A stretch of 10,664 bases of DNA, from contig MHYJ01000004.1 of assembly GCA_001828445.1 (NCBI GenBank), forward strand, positions 1 to 10,664, in the 5' to 3' direction. Origin of the DNA: Planctomycetes bacterium RBG_16_43_13. Lineage in GTDB: Bacteria; Planctomycetota; MHYJ01. A model generated the notes under the pieces. The model worked only from the letters and a program-made list of their open reading frames with translations, was not told the DNA's origin and did not search any database. A program made the position numbers and the translations under genes. Positions 1 through 4,419 of the stretch are shown one piece after another. Within the stretch, counting starts at the first letter, position 1. Each line of letters opens with the position of its first letter.

Positions 1-98
1 ATAACATAAGCATTTCGCACAAAAACCTGTGCAATTATTTTCTGCATAATCTGCATGCAATCTTAGCAAATCTATGGTTATCAACGAGTTTCACTATC

Positions 99-131
99 TG
101 GAGTACTATGGCACATCCATTGCGATCATAA
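99..131 (+). promoter_or_regulatory. Possible 7-codon leader peptide with its own ribosome binding site
   Basis: A GGAG at 100-103 lies four bases before an ATG at 108, which opens MAHPLRS and stops at TAA 129-131. The next gene starts at 139 and has no clear Shine-Dalgarno sequence of its own, so ribosomes finishing this leader could re-initiate there. Such a short frame can arise by chance, and there is no evidence that it is translated. Confidence 0.25.
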
Positions 132-138
132 TGGCTTT

Positions 139-345
139 ATGATGAATAAAAAGCAGATAGACAACCTCTCCAAGTATTGCTATGATACAAGCAAGCTTGT
201 GATGGGGTTTGCCGTTGTTGGAAACGTTATATCAGATAAGTTCTCGTGGAAAGCCCTGGGTATAGGACTTAGCACAGCAACAGTATTGCTTATTATTGGT
301 TTTGTAATAGATCGTATGGAGGTAAGCAACAATGACAAACATTGA
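139..345 (+). CDS. Small two-helix membrane protein (DUF6722-like)
   Basis: A 68-residue protein of unknown function. The N-terminus is polar (KKQIDNLSKYCYD), followed by hydrophobic stretches at about residues 20-32 and 38-57 separated by a short DKFSW turn, and a charged tail. This is the layout of a small inner-membrane hairpin protein. From memory, the KQIDNLSKY-YD motif with two helices resembles small proteins annotated as DUF6722; this was not checked by search. Two ATGs in a row (139 and 142) could each start it. Neither has a strong ribosome binding site, but a seven-codon leader ends eight bases upstream. Its 3' end overlaps the next small gene (starting at 332) by 14 bases, so the two are probably translated together. 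A truncated homologue lies at 2090-2161, which supports the reading frame being a real gene family. Confidence 0.6.
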   Translation: MMNKKQIDNLSKYCYDTSKLVMGFAVVGNVISDKFSWKALGIGLSTATVLLIIGFVIDRMEVSNNDKH

Positions 346-439
346 GCTGACATTCACTACATTACTTGTATTAAGCATCATTGGTCTCATCATAGTTCTG
401 CTCTACGACCACAAGTTGCGTAAGTTAAAAAAGAAATAG
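332..439 (+). CDS. 35-residue single-pass membrane peptide
   Basis: The protein begins MTNIELTFTTLLVLSI, has a hydrophobic stretch at about residues 8-25 and ends in a basic tail (DHKLRKLKKK). That predicts one membrane helix with the positive tail inside the cytoplasm. A GGAGG at 318-322, nine bases before the ATG, is a good ribosome binding site and lies inside the upstream gene. The start overlaps the end of the 68-residue gene by 14 bases in another frame, a typical two-gene arrangement. Its last 37 bases overlap tail-to-tail with the end of the minus-strand glycosyltransferase (403-1362). No family is recognised; hydrophobic spacing, ribosome binding site and coupling are the only support. 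Confidence 0.5.
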   Translation: MTNIELTFTTLLVLSIIGLIIVLLYDHKLRKLKKK

Positions 440-1362
440 CTGACGGAACGTTTTAGATAGTAATTAACAGAAACGATGTAAGACCGCATCCTGATATAAC
501 TGTTAAAGGCATTTCCATCCTGACTAAGCAGACTATACCCGGCATATCTGAAGGTATACACCAATAATCTGAACAAATAACTCAACATATACTTGATCCG
601 TAATGTCCCGTCAATCCCTGAGTGGTCAACCACGACTCTCGAAATACCCCAGTCAAGAGCCCGCTTAAGAAACCATGTCTGCTCAATCCTCGAATCCGGC
701 ACAATGTGATGTACAACAGCAGAGGGATTGTAGATCACCTTCCAGCCATCTTTCAACAACCTCAGGCAAAGCTCGGTCTCCTCTCCCCCGTAGATCCCCT
801 TATCCGTTCTCCCGAGGTCTGTCCTGAAAGGATATTTCTCCAATATTCGCCGGCGGAAAGATATATTTACACCATAGGGTATGTGTGAAATCCCTCTCAC
901 CTCTAATTCTCTATTCACGCCGGGGTCGAACCCGCTAAGAAACGGCTCCAGCTTTCTGTGCAGCCATTTCGGTCTTTGAAACCCATCCGGCCATTTTAGA
1001 ATTGACTTCCCACCCACACATGCAATATGGTCATCCCGGTAAGACGACAGTAAACCCTCAAGCCATTCTGGTTCAGCCTCCGCATCATCATCAATGAAGG
1101 CAACGACCTCTCCCCTTGCCTCCTGAACGCCCCGGTTTCTTGCGTGAGAGAGTCCGGTCCTCGGCTCATAGATATATTTAAATCCCATTTCAGACTGAAG
1201 TCTCTTTATGGCCTCCTTGTTTACTTCAGTAGAACCATTATCAATAACCAGCACCTCATATTTATCCTTCTGTAATGTCTGATTTTTGACGGAATGCACA
1301 ACAGTCTCTAAATATTGCGGGCGGTTCAAGGTGCAGATTACAACTGATATTTTGAAGTTCAT
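403..1362 (-). CDS. Glycosyltransferase family 2 (GT-A fold)
   Basis: A 319-residue cytoplasmic or membrane-associated sugar transferase, probably adding a sugar from a nucleotide sugar to a surface-glycan intermediate. The GT-A nucleotide-binding domain opens with ISVVICTLNRPQYL (residues 5-18). It continues with VIDNGS (39-44), the metal-binding DDD at 91-93 in AFIDDDAEAEPEW, and the acceptor and catalytic region GGEETELCLRLL (192-203) followed by VVHH (216-219). A hydrophobic helix at about 258-280 may attach the protein to the membrane. Length is normal for single-domain GT2 enzymes. No clear Shine-Dalgarno sequence precedes ATG 1362. The gene diverges from the antitoxin gene at 1420, leaving a 57-base shared control region, and its 3' end overlaps the small ORF at 332-439. 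Donor and acceptor are unknown. Confidence 0.9.
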   Translation of the reverse strand: MNFKISVVICTLNRPQYLETVVHSVKNQTLQKDKYEVLVIDNGSTEVNKEAIKRLQSEMGFKYIYEPRTGLSHARNRGVQEARGEVVAFIDDDAEAEPEWLEGLLSSYRDDHIACVGGKSILKWPDGFQRPKWLHRKLEPFLSGFDPGVNRELEVRGISHIPYGVNISFRRRILEKYPFRTDLGRTDKGIYGGEETELCLRLLKDGWKVIYNPSAVVHHIVPDSRIEQTWFLKRALDWGISRVVVDHSGIDGTLRIKYMLSYLFRLLVYTFRYAGYSLLSQDGNAFNSYIRMRSYIVSVNYYLKRSVSYFFFNLRNLWS

Positions 1363-1384
1363 GTTCTTTGAATTAATCTGAGTA

Positions 1385-1413
1385 TTGACATAATACTATT
1401 ATTCTGATAGTAT
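1385..1413 (+). promoter_or_regulatory. Promoter with embedded palindromic operator for the toxin-antitoxin pair
   Basis: A perfect -35 box TTGACA (1385-1390) lies 17 bases from a -10-like TAGTAT (1408-1413). Inside it is a perfect inverted repeat, ATACTAT (1393-1399) and ATAGTAT (1407-1413), with a 7-base spacer. The right arm covers the -10 box. RHH antitoxins commonly bind such palindromes to repress their own operon, so this is the likely autoregulatory operator. Transcription would be expected to start near 1420, the first base of the antitoxin ATG. Confidence 0.65.
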
Positions 1414-1419
1414 CATGCC

Positions 1420-1689
1420 ATGAAATACCCACGGCGTGTTCAGGTCTTATTCACAGAGAAACAATATAAAACCCTCGAAGAGCTTGTGGCAAGACAGAAA
1501 AAAAAGCTCGGCACCCTGATCCGTGAAACCGTGGAGGAGACATATCTGAAAGAAGAAGAGAAAAGGAAAATGAAAGATGCCGCAGACTCTCTGTTGAAAC
1601 TGTCCGCAGAATCCCCTGCCCCTCCTCCGGAATCGTGGGAGAAATGGGAGAAGGAGTATTCAAGGCTGAAATCCGGACATACAAAATGA
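1420..1689 (+). CDS. RHH-type antitoxin of a type II toxin-antitoxin pair
   Basis: An 89-residue protein. The first 45 residues (RRVQVLFTEKQYKTLEELVARQ, then LGTLIRETVEETY) read as the beta strand and two helices of a ribbon-helix-helix DNA-binding domain, with basic R5-R6 at the strand. The rest is a charged helix followed by a proline-rich linker (PAPPPESW) and a C-terminal tail that would wrap the toxin. Its role would be to neutralise the PIN toxin and repress the operon through the palindrome at 1393-1413. The stop overlaps the toxin start (ATGA at 1686-1689), a classic coupled pair. No Shine-Dalgarno sequence precedes ATG 1420, and the promoter is so close that the transcript may be leaderless. 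Exact antitoxin family is uncertain. Confidence 0.8.
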   Translation: MKYPRRVQVLFTEKQYKTLEELVARQKKKLGTLIRETVEETYLKEEEKRKMKDAADSLLKLSAESPAPPPESWEKWEKEYSRLKSGHTK

Positions 1690-2090
1690 GTCTCTATTTC
1701 CTCGACAGCAACATTATCATGTATACCCTCGGTGGCCCTCATTCGCTAAAAACTCCCTGTGTTAAAATCATTGAAAAGATACGCTCCGGCAGGATTCAGG
1801 TCTGCACCAATACAGAAATATTTCAGGAAATCCTTTACCGGTACTATTCCATAGACAAGAAAGTTCTTGCCCATCAGGCATGTGACATCCTTAAGGATAT
1901 CGCAAACCCTGTTTTCCCCATTACCCGGGAAGATATTGAAAAGGCGATGTCTCTCCTGAATCAGTATACAATCCCTATCAGAGACGCCATCCATACCGCC
2001 ACCATGTTGAATCATAACGTCCAGAATATCCTCAGCACCGATATCCATTTTGATAATATCCATGAAATCACCCGCATCCGTCCTGGCTGA
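1686..2090 (+). CDS. PIN-domain toxin (VapC-like ribonuclease)
   Basis: A 134-residue PIN-domain protein, expected to be a Mg2+-dependent RNase that blocks translation until bound by the antitoxin. Acidic active-site residues are in the expected order: D7 in YFLDSNIIMY, E44/E48 in NTEIFQEIL, D100 in IRDAIHTA, and D119 with D123 in LSTDIHFDNI. The domain fills the whole protein, as usual for these toxins. The frame remains open upstream to 1635, but ATG 1686 is chosen because it overlaps the antitoxin stop (ATGA) and places the LDSN strand at the N-terminus. All key acidic residues are present, so the toxin looks intact. The stop TGA (2088-2090) overlaps the ATG of a small truncated gene at 2090. 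Confidence 0.88.
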   Translation: MSLYFLDSNIIMYTLGGPHSLKTPCVKIIEKIRSGRIQVCTNTEIFQEILYRYYSIDKKVLAHQACDILKDIANPVFPITREDIEKAMSLLNQYTIPIRDAIHTATMLNHNVQNILSTDIHFDNIHEITRIRPG

Positions 2091-2347
2091 TGAAGAACCA
2101 GAAACAAATAGACAATCTCTCCACGTATTGCTACGATATAATCAAGCTCGTTAGTGGATAAATCGAGCCACGAATGGTCCCGTTTGATTTCCTTAACATT
2201 TTCAAGCTCAAATACTCCGTTCGGGTTGTCCTCATCGGCCTGACGCTGACTGTCTGTAATGACTGCAATCCCTCCAGCCTCAAGCATCTTCATCATCATT
2301 GATGTTCCGGAGCGCGGAAGCCCTGTAACTATAACCAAATTATCCAC
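2012..2347 (-). pseudogene. Sulfotransferase-family gene, truncated after about 62 native codons
   Basis: The reading frame gives 111 residues, but only about the first 62 look native. The start is GTG 2347, supported by GGGAG five bases upstream. Residues 5-19 (VIVTGLPRSGTSMMM) form the P-loop-like PAPS-binding motif of sulfotransferases. Further conserved-looking sequence is DEDNPNGVFELENVK (38-52) and DHSWL (57-61). Beyond about residue 62 the frame runs antisense through the truncated small membrane gene and the end of the PIN toxin, so the rest is not family sequence. The 3'-phosphate-binding and acceptor parts of the enzyme are missing, so it should be inactive. A whole enzyme would move sulfate from PAPS to a glycan or lipid. 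Confidence is high for the family and for truncation. Confidence 0.8.
2090..2161 (+). pseudogene. Truncated copy of the DUF6722-like small membrane protein
   Basis: The frame starts on the last base of the PIN toxin stop and reads MKNQKQIDNLSTYCYD, then ends after 23 codons. It aligns without gaps to the first 23 codons of the gene at 139: I count 53 of 69 identical bases, with many differences at third codon positions. That pattern suggests two homologues that diverged while under selection, not a fresh duplication. Similarity ends at about 2157, before the predicted membrane helices. The same point is where the minus-strand sulfotransferase loses its family sequence, so this is a breakpoint. 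The original gene was probably translationally coupled to the toxin. Confidence 0.7.
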
Positions 2348-2369
2348 ATAATCTCCCTTCTATTTTCAG

Positions 2370-2375
2370 ATTATA
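2370..2375 (-). promoter_or_regulatory. Candidate -10 box upstream of the sulfotransferase remnant
   Basis: On the minus strand this reads TATAAT, a perfect -10 hexamer, 22 bases from the GTG start at 2347. No convincing -35 lies 16-18 bases upstream, and the region is AT-rich, so chance occurrence is possible. Confidence 0.3.
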
Positions 2376-2447
2376 ACTTATACTTCTATACTCATGTTTT
2401 AAATTACTCAGTAAATAGTTATTGGAATTAGCAGAATTCGAAATTCC

Positions 2448-2729
2448 CTAAATCAAACCTTTTCTCTCCAAATACAACTGAACCTGCGCAAGAAATGGAA
2501 CAATAACTGCTACGCCTTCAGTAACGGTATGCTCATCAGGGTTCTCAAAGGGATGAATATGCCGGATACAGCCTTCAGAATCTTCATCCGAAAATCCCTT
2601 CGAACACCCCGCTGTCTGACACCCTGCGTAGGGACAAACCTTCAGGTTTGTCCATTGCCCATCGGACAGACCTGAAGGTCTGTCCCTACGTCTATGTCGC
2701 ACAGCAAATGCCTCAATGAATATTTTCAT
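2448..2729 (-). CDS. Hypothetical ORF read through a REP-like element, possibly a broken gene
   Basis: A 93-residue frame with a plausible ribosome binding site (AAAGGGAA before ATG 2729). I do not recognise the family. The first dozen codons (MKIFIEAFAVRH) precede the double hairpin at 2627-2690, which is translated as low-information sequence including TNLKVCPYAG. The last 50 or so residues (from GFSDEDSEGC through HPFENPDEHTVTEGVAV to the QLYLERKGLI end) look like ordinary protein sequence. The most economical view is a gene remnant into which the repeat inserted while leaving an open frame. It could also be two unrelated fragments joined by the repeat. Neighbours are other broken genes, which lowers confidence that it is functional. 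Confidence 0.35.
   Translation of the reverse strand: MKIFIEAFAVRHRRRDRPSGLSDGQWTNLKVCPYAGCQTAGCSKGFSDEDSEGCIRHIHPFENPDEHTVTEGVAVIVPFLAQVQLYLERKGLI
2627..2690. repeat. REP/MITE-like double palindrome
   Basis: Two 27-base arms, 2627-2653 and 2664-2690, are reverse complements at 25 of 27 positions, separated by a 10-base spacer (ATTGCCCATC). Each arm is also a hairpin by itself: GGACAAACC/GGTTTGTCC around TTCA, and GGACAGACC/GGTCTGTCC around TGAA. Outer ends read CGTAGGG and CCCTACG. Two paired imperfect hairpins are the layout of bacterial interspersed mosaic (BIME/REP) elements mobilised by RAYT transposases. No transposase is in the window. It could also fold in RNA. Confidence 0.75.
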
Positions 2730-2775
2730 TTCCCTTTGTGATCCCCCGGCTCATGACGGTTCACCATAAATACGC

Positions 2776-2877
2776 TTATTCCAGTGAATCAGCGTCAAAT
2801 ATGGTAAGACTTATATTTTCTTCTCCAGGATTTAAGTCAATTAGATGTTCCTTTATTTTATCATCTACTTTAATCAT
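2776..2877 (-). CDS. Small acidic ORF, probably truncated or frameshifted
   Basis: A 33-residue frame starting MIKVDDKIKEHLIDLNPGEE and ending FDADSLE. A strong GGAGG (2886-2890) lies eight bases before ATG 2877, so initiation is credible. It starts 19 bases after the stop of the fragment at 2897, as if part of one operon. A one-base shift near the end would continue the frame as WNKRIYGEPS before a stop, so the present end may be a frameshift. No family recognised. Confidence 0.4.
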   Translation of the reverse strand: MIKVDDKIKEHLIDLNPGEENISLTIFDADSLE

Positions 2878-2896
2878 AACTATTTCCTCCCAGATT

Positions 2897-3085
2897 TTAG
2901 ATATTAACACCTTCTAACCTGATATCAAAGATATTCTCACCTCCCAATATCACAGGAGTAATCTCATCCTGCCCAGTCTTGCCGCTAAAGTCCCAAACCG
3001 CATCACCAACCTTAAAAATGGTGATGCAAGGTCAACAATATCCATCCGCTTCTGCATATATTATTTTTAGAATCCTTATTTTACT
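2897..3085 (-). pseudogene. Degenerate C-terminal fragment of an unrecognised protein
   Basis: One frame reads RILKIIYAEADGYC, then a stop (TGA, 3032-3034), then FKVGDAVWDFSGKTGQDEIT and VILGGENIFDIRLEGVNI before TAA at 2897. The second part looks protein-like, but there is no start codon and no recognised family. It begins directly where the truncated toxin gene ends and sits just upstream of the well-initiated small ORF at 2877. I read it as the remains of a gene with one internal stop. Confidence 0.4.
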
Positions 3086-3296
3086 TCAGATCCTTGAAGT
3101 TAAGGAAACGACGCAATTGACATCTGCGGGTGATGTCAGTAAAGGGGTGCCAAGCCTTAGGAAAATGTTTAATTCGTTCAAGGGCATGAAGCGCTTCTAC
3201 CAGAAACTCATCACCCAACCCGGCATGCTCTGAATTGTAATATTCAACAGATTCATCAAGTTCAATTTGAGCAATTTCAAGAAATTTTATCAGCAT
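3081..3296 (-). pseudogene. RelE/ParE-family toxin, C-terminally truncated
   Basis: The 71-residue frame has the N-terminal two thirds of a RelE/ParE toxin: AQIELDESVEYYNSEHAGLG (residues 9-28), the helix FLVEALHALERIKHFPKAW (31-49) and RRCQLRRF (57-64). Family members continue with a beta strand like PYGVIY and a motif like VMHLHRKPxYW to about 95-100 residues. Here the frame runs into unrelated sequence (LNFKDLK) and stops. The missing C-terminal strands normally carry conserved residues, so activity is doubtful. The start overlaps the antitoxin stop by one base (TAATG), showing a once normal operon. Its antitoxin is also broken, consistent with a dead module in which both genes decayed. 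Confidence 0.75.
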
Positions 3297-3514
3297 TATT
3301 TACAGTATTTTGACAGAACTTCATCGAGCGAAACAACCTTCATTCTACCTGCTTTATATGCGGCAATTCTGTCTTCGACCTCTTTGCGCTAGATAATGTC
3401 TATCTCTTCGTCCGGCTGGTCAAGGCTTGCCAGAAGATCATCAACAAGAATAGCCCTTTCTTCGAAAGGAAGTGTAAGAGCTTCCTTTAATATTTCCCGG
3501 GAATTTACCGCCAT
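3296..3514 (-). pseudogene. Addiction-module antitoxin interrupted by an amber codon
   Basis: The frame reads MAVNSREILKEALTLPFEER from ATG 3514 through LVDDLLASLDQPDEEIDII. It then has TAG (3389-3391) and resumes in the same frame as RKEVEDRIAAYKAGRMKVV with SLDEVLSKYCK, ending at TAA 3296-3298. The full 72-codon length and the AYKAG-K-SLDEV tail match the small antitoxin family paired with RelE/ParE toxins (putative addiction module component). That family has Trp exactly at the stop position (IDxxWxxE), so one base change, TGG to TAG, explains it. A strong Shine-Dalgarno (GAGGAGGG) precedes the start. A 41-residue product would be made unless the stop is suppressed. Confidence 0.8.
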
Positions 3515-3540
3515 TTTAGTCCCTCCTCATTAATTTCACA

Positions 3541-3562
3541 TAATTATTGCATGTAATTATTG
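3541..3562. repeat. Paired 9-base direct repeat upstream of the broken TA module
   Basis: TAATTATTG occurs at 3541-3549 and again at 3554-3562, a 13-base period, 27 bases upstream of the antitoxin ATG. It is in the right place to be an operator of that module, but the AT-rich sequence makes chance possible. Confidence 0.4.
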
Positions 3563-3629
3563 TATTGGAAACTATCGTCCACACTCTTTAAGAACGCTGC
3601 ATTGCAGACATAATGTTAAATAGTCGCTG

Positions 3630-3651
3630 TCCCTAATTATTCCCTAATTAT
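3630..3651. repeat. Tandem 11-base repeat in the 3515-3660 spacer
   Basis: TCCCTAATTAT is repeated twice head to tail (3630-3640 and 3641-3651). It is preceded by AAATAGTCGCTG. On the minus strand this reads AGGGACAGCGACTATTT, which from memory resembles REP-type sequence near RAYT transposases in environmental genomes. It ends nine bases before the stop of the methyltransferase at 3661. No hairpin terminator is evident. Confidence 0.5.
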
Positions 3652-3660
3652 TCCCCTCAA

Positions 3661-4410
3661 TCACACCTTCTTTACACAATAAAATATATCCTCGTTTTTC
3701 AAAAGCCCATACCGCAAAATGTCTTCTTCACTTAATGTCCGTACGTATTGGTCAATTTTCACGTGAAATCCGGCATCCTCAAGCCTCTCCCTGTACTTAC
3801 CGTCAGAGCCATATCTCCGAACATGATCATTCTGTCCAAATACTTTCTGCCTCTCCCCGGGGGTTTTTATATTTGGATCTTCTAAAGTCTCCTTTCCCCA
3901 TATTGGGACTTGCAGAATTGCCCAACCGTCAGACTTCAAGACCCGGCACAGCTCACGCATAGCCTTTCTGTCGTCAGGAATATGTTCAAGGACATGACTC
4001 GCATAGATAACATCAAATGAGTTATCAGGGTACTGAATGTTTGTCACATCCATCTGTACCATTGCATGTCGTGGGTCAAGATCAGCAGTCACATAGCAGA
4101 GATTGGGGAGTTTACGAAGCAACTTTGACAACTGAGTCTCAGGGGCAATATGAAGCATTTTTAAAGCATCTTTGAACAGGTTTGTTCTCTCCCGAAAATA
4201 AAGCCACATAAGCCGGTGCCGTTCCAGCGACTTGCAGACAGGACAGAGGGCGTTAGGCCGCGGTTTCTTGAGTGGATTCACCCCGAATGGAAGAAATGCT
4301 TCGATTCGGTTTCTACAAACCGGGCATTCGCATTTATATTGGGAAGAAGACCTTACGGACATTTTCCACATCTTGAGACGATTCTTAAATAAATTGATAA
4401 TTCTATTCAT
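3661..4410 (-). CDS. Class I SAM methyltransferase with an N-terminal cysteine-rich zinc-ribbon-like region
   Basis: A 249-residue methyltransferase, probably modifying a sugar or glycolipid in the surface-glycan pathway. Residues 27-59 hold two CPVC pairs (C29/C32 and C56/C59, plus C27), likely a small zinc-binding ribbon. The SAM domain follows. Motif I is replaced by MLHIAPE (85-91) in place of the usual glycine-rich loop. Next come YVTADLDP (106-113), MDVTNIQYPDNSFDVIYASH (120-139), VLEHIPDD (140-147) and ILQVPIWG (165-172). From memory, the LHIAPE form with HVLEH is seen in a distinct family of cluster-associated methyltransferases. ATG 4410 directly follows AGAGG; an AGAAG slightly further back is a better spaced site. 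It lies nine bases after the GT4 gene, so they are co-transcribed. Substrate unknown. Confidence 0.82.
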   Translation of the reverse strand: MNRIINLFKNRLKMWKMSVRSSSQYKCECPVCRNRIEAFLPFGVNPLKKPRPNALCPVCKSLERHRLMWLYFRERTNLFKDALKMLHIAPETQLSKLLRKLPNLCYVTADLDPRHAMVQMDVTNIQYPDNSFDVIYASHVLEHIPDDRKAMRELCRVLKSDGWAILQVPIWGKETLEDPNIKTPGERQKVFGQNDHVRRYGSDGKYRERLEDAGFHVKIDQYVRTLSEEDILRYGLLKNEDIFYCVKKV

Positions 4411-4419
4411 CCTCTCTTC

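Noticed and set aside
17..32. Hairpin GCACA/TGTGC with following AT-rich sequence as a terminator
   Set aside because: The stem is only five base pairs and no proper T-run follows.
622..888. Plus-strand frame of 88 codons
   Set aside because: It is antisense to the well-supported GT2 gene and has no recognisable motif.
1635..1685. Longer start for the PIN toxin
   Set aside because: The extra 17 codons lie inside the antitoxin in another frame; the ATGA overlap at 1686 and PIN strand position favour the shorter protein.
1440..1742. Minus-strand frames across the antitoxin and toxin junction
   Set aside because: They are antisense to the RHH/PIN genes, serine-rich low-complexity products of lysine/glutamate codons on the other strand.
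1746..2063. Minus-strand frame opposite the PIN toxin
   Set aside because: It is a shadow of the toxin gene without start context or motifs.
2979..3233. Plus-strand frame of 84 codons
   Set aside because: It runs antisense through the ParE/RelE remnant and the eroded fragment; no family features.
3389..3391. TAG in the antitoxin as a recoded (pyrrolysine or selenocysteine-type) codon
   Set aside because: There is no downstream recoding structure and the family has Trp here; a nonsense mutation is simpler.
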